From: Clostridiales bacterium
GTDB lineage: Bacteria > Bacillota > Clostridia > Lachnospirales > Lachnospiraceae
Assembly: GCA_012512995.1 (NCBI GenBank)
Contig: JAAZDA010000087.1
Location: 1-5,595, forward strand
Reading direction: 5' to 3'
DNA length: 5,595 bases
Numbering within the stretch: position 1 is the stretch's first letter; each line of letters opens with the position of its first letter. Shown one piece after another: positions 1 to 5,595 of the stretch. Below the pieces are notes generated by a model that did not search any database, had not been told where the DNA came from, and saw nothing but the letters and a program-made list of their open reading frames with translations. The translations under genes and the position numbers were made by a program.

Positions 1-353
1 CATTTAAGGAAGCGGAATTCGATATAATGTTTGGAAAGGGAATTTCTTACGAAGGAGATGTCCTTGATCTTGCGGCAAAGGTGGATGTAGTTCAGAAGAG
101 CGGAGCATGGTATTACTACAACGGAGATAAGGTAGGGCAGGGCCGCGAGAATGCCAAGCAGTACCTGGTGGAGCACCCTGAACTTTGCAGTGAAATTGAT
201 GCAAAGGTTCGTGATTTTTATCATATTGAGCCTGAACAGAAAGATGCAAAGGATGCAAAAAAAGTCAATTCTGTTGATGCCGCAGACAACGCAGCCAAAG
301 AAGACGCATCAAAGACAGCAAAGACTCCGGCAAAAGAAAAGACTGATAAATGA
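1..353 (+). CDS. recA: RecA recombinase, C-terminal part (5' end outside window)
   Basis: RecA is the DNA-dependent ATPase that forms filaments on single-stranded DNA, catalyses strand exchange and triggers LexA self-cleavage. The reading frame is open from position 3 and gives 116 visible residues up to the TGA at 351-353. It begins [15 protein letters not shown], the conserved stretch after the core ATPase domain, and continues with [20 protein letters not shown] and the [11 protein letters not shown] segment of the C-terminal domain. The ATG at 27 is an internal methionine, not the start; Walker A and B lie upstream of the window. The tail after the conserved domain (about the last 42 residues) is low-complexity and rich in Lys, Ala and Asp, with roughly equal numbers of Lys and acidic residues. 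The E. coli RecA tail is strongly acidic by contrast. The gene is followed by recX with no visible terminator. Identity is very secure. Confidence 0.97.
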   Translation, partial: FKEAEFDIMFGKGISYEGDVLDLAAKVDVVQKSGAWYYYNGDKVGQGRENAKQYLVEHPELCSEIDAKVRDFYHIEPEQKDAKDAKKVNSVDAADNAAKEDASKTAKTPAKEKTDK

Positions 354-393
354 GTTCAATAGCGCTTCCGCCATATCAGGCAGTGGTTATCTG

Positions 394-408
394 TCACATG
401 AAATGTGA
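394..408 (+). promoter_or_regulatory. Small hairpin over the recX ribosome binding site
   Basis: TCACAT (394-399) and ATGTGA (403-408) are perfect reverse complements separated by three bases, giving a 6-bp stem. The right arm covers the first bases of the recX Shine-Dalgarno sequence (GAGG, 407-410), which lies 6 bases before the ATG at 417. Seen directly: the inverted repeat and the overlap. Inferred: in recA-recX mRNA the hairpin could lower RecX translation relative to RecA. The stem is short and A/T-rich, so it may be weak or accidental. Confidence 0.3.
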
Positions 409-416
409 GGCTTATT

Positions 417-1052
417 ATGATCGTTGAATCCATTGCGCAGTTCGGGGCGAAGAATGCAAGATCAGAGGTTAAATTCGAAGATGGGTCTTCATTCGTACTT
501 TATAACAAAGAACTTACGAAATATGGCATTAGTGAGAACAAAGACATAGATAGTGACACTTTGGCAGAGATTACGGGAGTATTGTATTCCCGTGCATTGA
601 AGCGCTCAGGAGAGTTACTGAAGTCACAGGACTATACTGAGAAGAAACTCTCAGATAAGCTTCGCACTGGTGGTTATCCGGAAGATGTTACGGCACATGT
701 TATAAAATCACTGCGGGAAGCTCATTATGTCGATGACTCTTTATATGCACAGCATTATATTAAGTACCATATCCGCGACAAAAGCAGTAAAAGGATCAGA
801 AATGATCTGATAAGCAGAGGTGTTACTGAAGATGTAATTGACGAAGCGTACCAGTCTGTAATTAACGATGAGGAGGACTCTGAACTGCTCAGAGATAGTG
901 AATGTGAACAGATAAGAGCCCTGCTCAGGAAGCGCCGGTTTGATCCGGAAACAGCAGACTGGAATGAGAAACAGAAAACCATGGCTTTCCTTTACCGCAA
1001 AGGGTATGAAGGTGAGAACATAAATCTGATGATGAAACAGGTTGAGGTTTGA
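417..1052 (+). CDS. recX: RecX, regulatory protein of RecA
   Basis: RecX binds RecA filaments in the cytoplasm and modulates their growth, usually by inhibition. The protein has 211 residues and is almost wholly helical and highly charged, as expected for RecX tandem three-helix repeats. The clearest family signature is at residues 57-116: LYSRALKRSGELL, then KKLSDKLRTGGYPEDV, then SLREAHYVDDSLYAQHYI, matching the pattern of a conserved Lys-Leu followed by a 'gy-DD-a' turn. A second repeat follows at about 120-150 (KRIRNDLISRGVTEDVID). A third lies near the C-terminus (RALLRKRRF through AFLYRKGYEGENI). The ATG at 417 was chosen because GAGG (407-410) lies 6 bases upstream. A GTG at 405 in the same frame would add four residues but has no ribosome binding site. 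The gene begins 63 bases after the recA stop, the usual recA-recX arrangement, and is probably co-transcribed. Confidence 0.93.
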   Translation: MIVESIAQFGAKNARSEVKFEDGSSFVLYNKELTKYGISENKDIDSDTLAEITGVLYSRALKRSGELLKSQDYTEKKLSDKLRTGGYPEDVTAHVIKSLREAHYVDDSLYAQHYIKYHIRDKSSKRIRNDLISRGVTEDVIDEAYQSVINDEEDSELLRDSECEQIRALLRKRRFDPETADWNEKQKTMAFLYRKGYEGENINLMMKQVEV

Positions 1053-1070
1053 GCCGTGATATGAGATAAT
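1042..1070 (+). promoter_or_regulatory. Candidate sigma-A promoter with extended -10
   Basis: TTGAGG (1042-1047, 4 of 6 to TTGACA) and GATAAT (1065-1070, 5 of 6 to TATAAT) are separated by exactly 17 bases. TG at 1062-1063 adds an extended -10 element. The -35 box lies inside the last codons of recX. Transcription would begin near 1077 and give a leader of about 110 bases before the preferred start of the exported protein at 1188. This would uncouple the downstream genes from recA-recX. It is a pattern match only; such matches also occur by chance. Confidence 0.42.
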
Positions 1071-1187
1071 TTTCCCACGCGTAAAATGTTTATCTATTGT
1101 ACAGGTTTGATCCATATCCGTTTTTTGCTTTGCTACAGCGGGGAAACAGATCCTATGTCACTGAACGATTCAACAGTTGGGGAGATT
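1053..1187 (+). other. Intergenic leader between recX and the exported protein gene
   Basis: This stretch of 135 bases holds the -10 part of the candidate promoter and the presumed 5' leader. I see no GC-rich hairpin followed by a T-run that would terminate recX transcription. A TTTTTT at 1121-1126 has no convincing stem in front of it. The frame of the downstream gene stays open back to an ATG at 1086, so part of this stretch would be coding if that start were used. No riboswitch family could be recognised. Confidence 0.5.
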
Positions 1188-2825
1188 ATGGGGAAAACAA
1201 AAGTCAGTATTTTTCATCGGGTGTTGTCAGCTCTTTTTGTTGTTGCGGTGATTATTACAGCTGCCGCAACCTATACGCTGACAGCAGGAACTAAGACAGT
1301 CAGTGCAGCACCGACGGCGACAGTATCTGTCAGTTCGGCAACAATATCAGGGTCGAATGTTATTGTAAAGGTCAGTGCAAGTTCAGTCCCACAGAGTGAT
1401 GACGGTCAGTATTATCTATACGCGCAGAACTGTAATCAGGTCTCTGCTGGCGGAACACCTCTACTTGAAGCTAATCAGGGCACGCTGGTCGGTAAAGCGA
1501 CTGCATCTACTTACGCTCAGTTTACATTTCCGCTCAATAAGAATTCTGCAAGCTCAAATCTTTACAAGAAGTTCTGCGTCGCTGTGAAACAGGGCGGAGT
1601 CCTGTATTCTGTTACAATAGCTGAAAAGTATATATCTAATCCGGAAGCATGTGCAACAAAGGCGGCGGCGAGATACTGCGCTGGCAAGAAGGGAATTCTA
1701 CCGTCAGCAGCAATGCTTGATACAAATGATCTTCAGAACCTGGGAATCAAACAGATCACGTATAATGTTCCGGTCGGGACGCTCTGCTCTGGCAGTGGTG
1801 TTTCATATCAATATAACGGAAAAATCTATAATTTCAACGCATCTATTGTTGCCCAATACGATAAAATTGTGCCGCTTATGAATTCACGCGGGATTGAGGT
1901 AACACTTATAATACTCAATAACAGATCTAATGATCTCTCACTTCTTCATCCTTTATCAAGAAATTATTCAGGAGCAAATTACTATGCTTTCAATACATAT
2001 GATACTGATGGAGTGGAGAGGCTTGAAGCAATAGCTGCTTTCCTTGCATCACGGTATTCGGGAAACGGACACGGAACAGTTGACAACTGGATAATTGGAA
2101 ATGAGATCAATGCTTATAGCTCCTGGCATTATATGAATGCTGATTTCGGGACTTTTGTTTCAGAATACGCAAAGTCATTCAGAATCTTTTATAACGCGAT
2201 AAAGAGCGAGAATTCGAATGCGAGAGTCTACACATGCACAGATCAGCAATGGAACACATGCTACAGTGGTGGAAATTACAGCTCAGTGAATTTTCTGTCA
2301 GGATTTAATAATGTGATAAAGGGCAGTGGTAATATCGACTGGAGACTTGCCTACCATCCGTATAATTATCCTATGGCTGACGGCTCTGCATGGGTATGCA
2401 ACGCAAGCATCGTACAGCATTCTATAACGACTCCGTTCATAACGATGATGAATATGGATGTGGTCACTGATTTCCTGTGTCAAAGTGATTTCCTGTCGCC
2501 GACTGGTGCAGTGAGAACGGTCCTTCTATCGGAACAGGGGTATGCTTCTCTCGGAGGAGAACAGGCGCAGGCGGCTTCAGTTGTATATGCATATCTGCAG
2601 GCTGTTACAAATAAGTATGTAGATGGTTTCATTCTCTCAAGAGAACAGGATGATTCAAGTGAGATTGCCATGGGACTTGCAGTAGGCCTCGTGAATGTCA
2701 ATGGTTCTCACAAACTGGCATATGAGTATTACAAGCATATTGATGCAGCCGATTCTGCGACATACATTGCACAGGCCAATGCAATAGCCGGTGTTGATCT
2801 GCAGAGTCTTATTACAGTCAGATAA
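1188..2825 (+). CDS. Exported putative clan GH-A glycoside hydrolase, DUF5722-like
   Basis: The protein has 545 residues from the ATG at 1188. Residues 1-41 form a signal peptide: basic start [11 protein letters not shown], a hydrophobic run of about 22 residues, then a VSA/AP cleavage site after residue 40. Residues about 42-150 look beta-rich ([20 protein letters not shown]). The rest reads as a TIM barrel: WIIGNEIN gives a candidate acid/base Glu306, LAYHPYNYP a conserved His390, and LLSEQGYAS a candidate nucleophile Glu449. GNE followed by a distant E after a beta strand is the clan GH-A pattern. The overall sequence resembles what I recall of DUF5722, a family without an established substrate. 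The start is uncertain: ATG 1188 has GGGGAG only 3 bases away; ATG 1155 adds 33 residues; ATG 1086 adds 102 bases but lies about 9 bases after the predicted transcript start and has no ribosome binding site. Nine cysteines in the mature part are unusual. ugd follows 49 bases downstream. Export and hydrolase fold are fairly secure; substrate is unknown. Confidence 0.72.
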   Translation: MGKTKVSIFHRVLSALFVVAVIITAAATYTLTAGTKTVSAAPTATVSVSSATISGSNVIVKVSASSVPQSDDGQYYLYAQNCNQVSAGGTPLLEANQGTLVGKATASTYAQFTFPLNKNSASSNLYKKFCVAVKQGGVLYSVTIAEKYISNPEACATKAAARYCAGKKGILPSAAMLDTNDLQNLGIKQITYNVPVGTLCSGSGVSYQYNGKIYNFNASIVAQYDKIVPLMNSRGIEVTLIILNNRSNDLSLLHPLSRNYSGANYYAFNTYDTDGVERLEAIAAFLASRYSGNGHGTVDNWIIGNEINAYSSWHYMNADFGTFVSEYAKSFRIFYNAIKSENSNARVYTCTDQQWNTCYSGGNYSSVNFLSGFNNVIKGSGNIDWRLAYHPYNYPMADGSAWVCNASIVQHSITTPFITMMNMDVVTDFLCQSDFLSPTGAVRTVLLSEQGYASLGGEQAQAASVVYAYLQAVTNKYVDGFILSREQDDSSEIAMGLAVGLVNVNGSHKLAYEYYKHIDAADSATYIAQANAIAGVDLQSLITVR

Positions 2826-2830
2826 ACAGT

Positions 2831-2858
2831 ATGGACGGAGCACGAAGCATTCCGCCAT
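2831..2858 (+). other. Imperfect hairpin before ugd
   Basis: ATGG (2831-2834) plus CGGAG (2836-2840) pair with TTCCG (2850-2854) plus CCAT (2855-2858). A2835 is bulged, 2840/2850 is a G-U pair, and the loop is 9 bases. The stem ends directly before the GGAGG (2859-2863) that serves ugd. No T-run follows, so it is not an intrinsic terminator. It could shape ugd translation or mRNA stability, but that is inference. Confidence 0.35.
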
Positions 2859-2874
2859 GGAGGCATTAGAAATA

Positions 2875-4152
2875 ATGAACATTGCAGTTGCGGGAACAGG
2901 TTATGTTGGTCTTTCATTGTCTATTCTTCTTGCTCAGCACAATAGAGTTACAGCGGTTGATATTATTCCTGAGAAGGTCGAGAAGATAAATCGTGGTGAA
3001 TCACCGATCCAGGACAAGGAAATAGTGGATTATCTGGCAGGCAGACCTGGACCGGACGGTCAGATTCACCGGTTGGATCTTACAGCAACAACTGATGGTG
3101 AGTCAGCTTATAAGAATGCAGATTATGTTATTATAGCTACCCCGACCAATTATGACTCTAAAAAGAATTTCTTTGATACATCAGCTGTAGAAGCAGTAAT
3201 AGAACTTGTAATCAAAACAAATCCCAATGCCATTATGGTGATCAAGTCGACAATCCCTGTTGGTTATACGGAGGCGGCAAGAAAAAAATTCGGCACGGAC
3301 AACATTCTGTTCAGTCCGGAATTCCTGCGTGAATCAAAGGCGCTTTATGACAACCTTTATCCATCCAGGATCATTGTTGGTTATCCCATGCAGGATAAGG
3401 AAAAGTCTGATAACGATGACAGGATGTACAAGGCAGCGCAGACTTTTGCTTCTCTCCTCAAAGAGGGAGCAATAAAAGAAAACATTGACACATTGGTCAT
3501 AGGACTTACTGAAGCCGAGGCGGTCAAACTTTTTGCGAATACTTATCTGGCTCTCAGAGTGAGTTACTTCAATGAACTTGATACTTATTCGGAGATAAAA
3601 GACCTTAATACGAAAGACATCATTGATGGTGTATGTCTTGACCCAAGAATAGGCACACAGTACAATAATCCGAGTTTTGGATATGGAGGATACTGTCTGC
3701 CCAAGGATACCAAGCAGCTCCTTGCCAATTATTCAGATGTTCCGGAAAACCTTATTCAGGCAATAGTGGACAGCAATCGTACAAGAAAAGATTTTGTTGC
3801 CGAGAGAGTGCTTGAAAAGGCAGGTTGTTATACAGAATCAGCTCAATATGATGCCGACAAGGAAAGAAAGATCACAATAGGAGTTTACAGGCTGACGATG
3901 AAGAGCAACAGCGACAATTTCCGTCAGAGTTCTATTCAGGGAATCATGAAGAGAGTTAAGGCTAAAGGCGCAGATGTGATCGTCTATGAACCATCACTTG
4001 AGGATGGAAGTACATTCTTTGGGAGCAGGATAGTAAACGATCTTGAAGAATTCAAGACATGTTCAGGATGCATAATAGCAAACCGTTATGACAAATGTCT
4101 GGATGATGTAAAGGATAAGGTCTATACAAGGGATCTTTTTATGAGAGATTGA
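2875..4152 (+). CDS. ugd: UDP-glucose 6-dehydrogenase
   Basis: This cytoplasmic enzyme oxidises UDP-glucose to UDP-glucuronate with two NAD+, supplying acidic sugar for surface or exopolysaccharide. The 425 residues show the full family order. The NAD-binding Rossmann motif GTGYVG is at 7-12, ATPTN at 88-92 and SPEFLRES at 147-154. KLFANTYLA at 218-226 carries the conserved Lys218 and Asn222. [10 protein letters not shown] at 269-278 has the catalytic Cys274. The C-terminal UDP-binding domain has [17 protein letters not shown], and the chain ends in DKVYTRDLF. From memory it aligns closely with E. coli Ugd (388 residues). The extra length lies in three insertions: near residues 55-63, 170-184 and 316-332. 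The start at 2875 gives MNIAVAGTG, the normal N-terminus, with GGAGG 11 bases upstream. In-frame ATGs at 2857 and 2791 would add 6 or 28 unconserved residues, the latter overlapping the upstream gene. It is probably co-transcribed with the upstream exported protein. Confidence 0.96.
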   Translation: MNIAVAGTGYVGLSLSILLAQHNRVTAVDIIPEKVEKINRGESPIQDKEIVDYLAGRPGPDGQIHRLDLTATTDGESAYKNADYVIIATPTNYDSKKNFFDTSAVEAVIELVIKTNPNAIMVIKSTIPVGYTEAARKKFGTDNILFSPEFLRESKALYDNLYPSRIIVGYPMQDKEKSDNDDRMYKAAQTFASLLKEGAIKENIDTLVIGLTEAEAVKLFANTYLALRVSYFNELDTYSEIKDLNTKDIIDGVCLDPRIGTQYNNPSFGYGGYCLPKDTKQLLANYSDVPENLIQAIVDSNRTRKDFVAERVLEKAGCYTESAQYDADKERKITIGVYRLTMKSNSDNFRQSSIQGIMKRVKAKGADVIVYEPSLEDGSTFFGSRIVNDLEEFKTCSGCIIANRYDKCLDDVKDKVYTRDLFMRD

Positions 4153-4202
4153 GGCGCAAAACAGAATAGTTGCAATAAGATTGACAAATAAAAGAGAAAA
4201 CA

Positions 4203-4243
4203 AAAGTGCCGGAATTCAATGTAATAATGAATTCCGGCACTTT
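4203..4243. terminator. Bidirectional intrinsic terminator between ugd and typA
   Basis: A perfect 16-bp inverted repeat (4203-4218 with 4228-4243) encloses a 9-base loop. The stem core is AGTGCCGGAATTC and each end carries AAA/TTT. It lies 50 bases after the ugd stop and 21 bases after the typA stop, between convergent genes. On the plus strand the trailing run is short (TTTGTT). On the minus strand it is longer and T-rich (TTTTGTTTTCTCTTTTA), so termination of typA should be the stronger direction. Confidence 0.88.
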
Positions 4244-4264
4244 GTTATCAACAGTTTAAAAAAA

Positions 4265-5595
4265 TCAGTTCTTTGCTTTGTTCTCAGCGCTTATTGCTGC
4301 ACGTTTTCTCATGCGGTGATCAAGGATCTTCTTGCGTATCCTGAGGCTCTTGGGAGTGACCTCGAGAAGCTCGTCTGTATCAATGAAATCGATCGCCTGC
4401 TCAAGAGAAAGGACCTTGGGCGGTACAAGACGGAGAGACTCATCAGATGAAGAAGTACGAGTATTGGTGAGGTGCTTTGTTTTGCAGACGTTACAGAAAA
4501 CATCTTCGCCCTTACCGGCTTCACCGATTACCATACCTGCATAGACTTCAGTGCCTGCGGTTATGAAGAGATTACCACGCTCCTGAGCCTGGAACAGACC
4601 ATATGTAACAGCGGTACCTGCCTCAAATGCGATGAGAGAGCCCTGATTGCGGTATGCGATCTCACCCTTGAAAGGCTCATAACCCTTGAATATTGTATTC
4701 ATGATGCCGTTGCCTTTGGTATCAGTGAGGAATGAGTCATGATAACCTATCAGTCCACGTGATGGGATCTCAAACTCAAGACGGGCAAAGCCATTATTGG
4801 CTGTTCCCATGTTCACAAGGTTACCCTTCCTTTCGGAAAGTTTTGATATGACAGCACCTGAGAATTCATCCGGAACATCTATATAGCAATACTCAATGGG
4901 CTCAAGCTTCTTGCCCTTTTCATCAGTCCTGTATATAACTTCTGCCTTTGATACGGCAAATTCATAACCCTCGCGGCGCATGGTCTCAATAAGGACGGAG
5001 AGATGAAGTTCGCCTCTGCCTGATACCTTAAATGAGTCCGTTGTATCAGTATCTTCAACACGGAGCGAAACATCGGTGTTGAGTTCGCGATAAAGACGGT
5101 CACGCAGATGCCTTGATGTGACGAATTTTCCTTCACGGCCGGCCATGGGAGAATCGTTTACCACGAATGACATTGAAATCGTGGGCTCAGAAATCTTCTG
5201 GAACGGTATGGCGACCGGATTCTCCGGTGCACAGATCGTATCGCCGATCCTGAGATCCTCAATGCCTGAAACTGCGACTATAGAACCTACGTGAGCTTCA
5301 GGAACTTCAATCTTCTGAAGACCTTCAAATTCATAGAGCTTGGTGATCTTGACCTTGTCGAGTTTATCAGGATCGTGATGGTTTACAAGAACGCATTCCT
5401 GACCGACTTTAAGAATTCCGTTGTCAAGACGCCCTACACCTATACGTCCTACATATTCGTTGTAATCTATAGTAGAAACGAGCATCTGTGTTCCTGCATC
5501 GGGGTCACCCTCGGGTGCCGGAATGTAATTGACAATGGTCTCAAAGAGCGGCTTCATGGAAGATCCTGCTGAACCGAGATCAAGCGTCGCGATTC
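4265..5595 (-). CDS. typA: TypA/BipA ribosome-associated GTPase (5' end outside window)
   Basis: TypA/BipA is a translational GTPase related to EF-G and LepA. It binds the 70S ribosome and supports ribosome assembly and growth under stress or cold. The visible 442 codons run from the right edge to the TGA at 4267-4265. The frame continues upstream of the ATG at 5557 (residues IATLDLGSAGSS precede MKPLFETIV), so that ATG is internal. About 165 N-terminal residues, including most of the G domain, lie outside, judged from a usual length near 610. Seen in order: the end of the G domain; beta-barrel domain II (STIDYNEYVGRIGVGRLDNG); domain III (SMSFVVNDSPMAGREGKFVTS, then SGRGELHLSVLIETMRREG); domain V (ERKGNLVNMG, then FEIPSRGLIGYHDSF); and the TypA-specific C-terminal domain (LVPPKVLSLEQAIDFIDTDE, then VTPKSLRIRKKIL). 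It is convergent with ugd and forms a separate transcription unit. No damage is seen. Confidence 0.97.
   Translation of the reverse strand, partial: IATLDLGSAGSSMKPLFETIVNYIPAPEGDPDAGTQMLVSTIDYNEYVGRIGVGRLDNGILKVGQECVLVNHHDPDKLDKVKITKLYEFEGLQKIEVPEAHVGSIVAVSGIEDLRIGDTICAPENPVAIPFQKISEPTISMSFVVNDSPMAGREGKFVTSRHLRDRLYRELNTDVSLRVEDTDTTDSFKVSGRGELHLSVLIETMRREGYEFAVSKAEVIYRTDEKGKKLEPIEYCYIDVPDEFSGAVISKLSERKGNLVNMGTANNGFARLEFEIPSRGLIGYHDSFLTDTKGNGIMNTIFKGYEPFKGEIAYRNQGSLIAFEAGTAVTYGLFQAQERGNLFITAGTEVYAGMVIGEAGKGEDVFCNVCKTKHLTNTRTSSSDESLRLVPPKVLSLEQAIDFIDTDELLEVTPKSLRIRKKILDHRMRKRAAISAENKAKN

Noticed and set aside
151..408. Plus-strand open frame overlapping the recA tail and the recA-recX gap
   Set aside because: It lies out of frame inside recA and is a by-product of the low-complexity A-rich tail sequence.
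741..1115. Minus-strand open frame across recX
   Set aside because: It is a shadow of recX, without family resemblance or a ribosome binding site; recX motifs on the plus strand are clear.
1071..1187. A riboswitch in the leader, in particular a c-di-GMP type suggested by GCTACAGCGGGGAAAC
   Set aside because: The other conserved half (a GGCAAACC-like segment and the GAAA tetraloop stem) is absent, and the leader is too short for a full aptamer ahead of that segment.
2791..2874. N-terminal extension of Ugd from the ATG at 2791
   Set aside because: It would overlap the end of the upstream gene in another frame and add 28 residues before the invariant [12 protein letters not shown] start.
4181..4209. 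Perfect TTGACA (4181-4186) as a promoter -35 box
   Set aside because: No -10 element at 16-18 bases (the position reads AAGTGC), and there is no plus-strand gene downstream.
4181..4450. Plus-strand open frame starting TTG at 4181, across the terminator and the typA 3' end
   Set aside because: It runs antisense to the well-conserved typA frame, begins with TTG, has no ribosome binding site and passes through the terminator stem.
5555..5557. ATG at 5557 (minus strand) as the typA start
   Set aside because: The frame stays open to the window edge with family-like residues before it, and a start here would remove the whole GTPase domain.
5291..5572. Plus-strand open frame at the right edge
   Set aside because: It lies opposite conserved typA domain II and has no recognisable protein features.

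Overview
The window carries five protein-coding genes, two of them cut by the window edges. It reads as an anaerobic Firmicute chromosome, most likely Lachnospiraceae (Butyrivibrio or a relative). The reasons are the recA-recX pair, a TypA of clostridial type, an exported protein that resembles the DUF5722 family, and a base composition that by eye is in the low-to-mid 40s % GC. The genus is inference; no marker here settles it.

Layout, left to right. (1) Positions 1-353 hold the C-terminal end of recA, with an unusual Lys/Ala/Asp tail. (2) recX (417-1052) follows after 63 bases with no terminator in between, so the two are probably co-transcribed; a small hairpin sits over the recX ribosome binding site. 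(3) A candidate sigma-A promoter overlaps the end of recX and precedes a 545-residue exported protein (1188-2825). That protein looks like a clan GH-A (TIM-barrel) glycoside hydrolase and is probably a DUF5722 member. (4) Forty-nine bases later, beside a second hairpin, comes ugd (2875-4152), UDP-glucose 6-dehydrogenase with all catalytic motifs intact. (5) A long perfect inverted repeat (4203-4243) separates ugd from the convergent gene. (6) typA/bipA runs on the minus strand from the right edge down to 4265 and lacks its GTPase N-terminus in this window.

How the genes fit together. recA and recX form the recombination/repair unit: the recombinase and its modulator. The exported putative glycosidase and ugd are on the same strand with a short gap and may form a small carbohydrate unit. 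Ugd supplies UDP-glucuronate for acidic surface or exopolysaccharide, and the exported enzyme could act on extracellular glycan. That functional link is inference from position only. typA belongs to a separate, opposing transcription unit for ribosome-associated stress and assembly functions.

Overall this is mostly ordinary chromosome. The least understood item is the exported DUF5722-like protein. I see no mobile element, CRISPR array, tRNA or rRNA, and no new multi-gene system that I can support.
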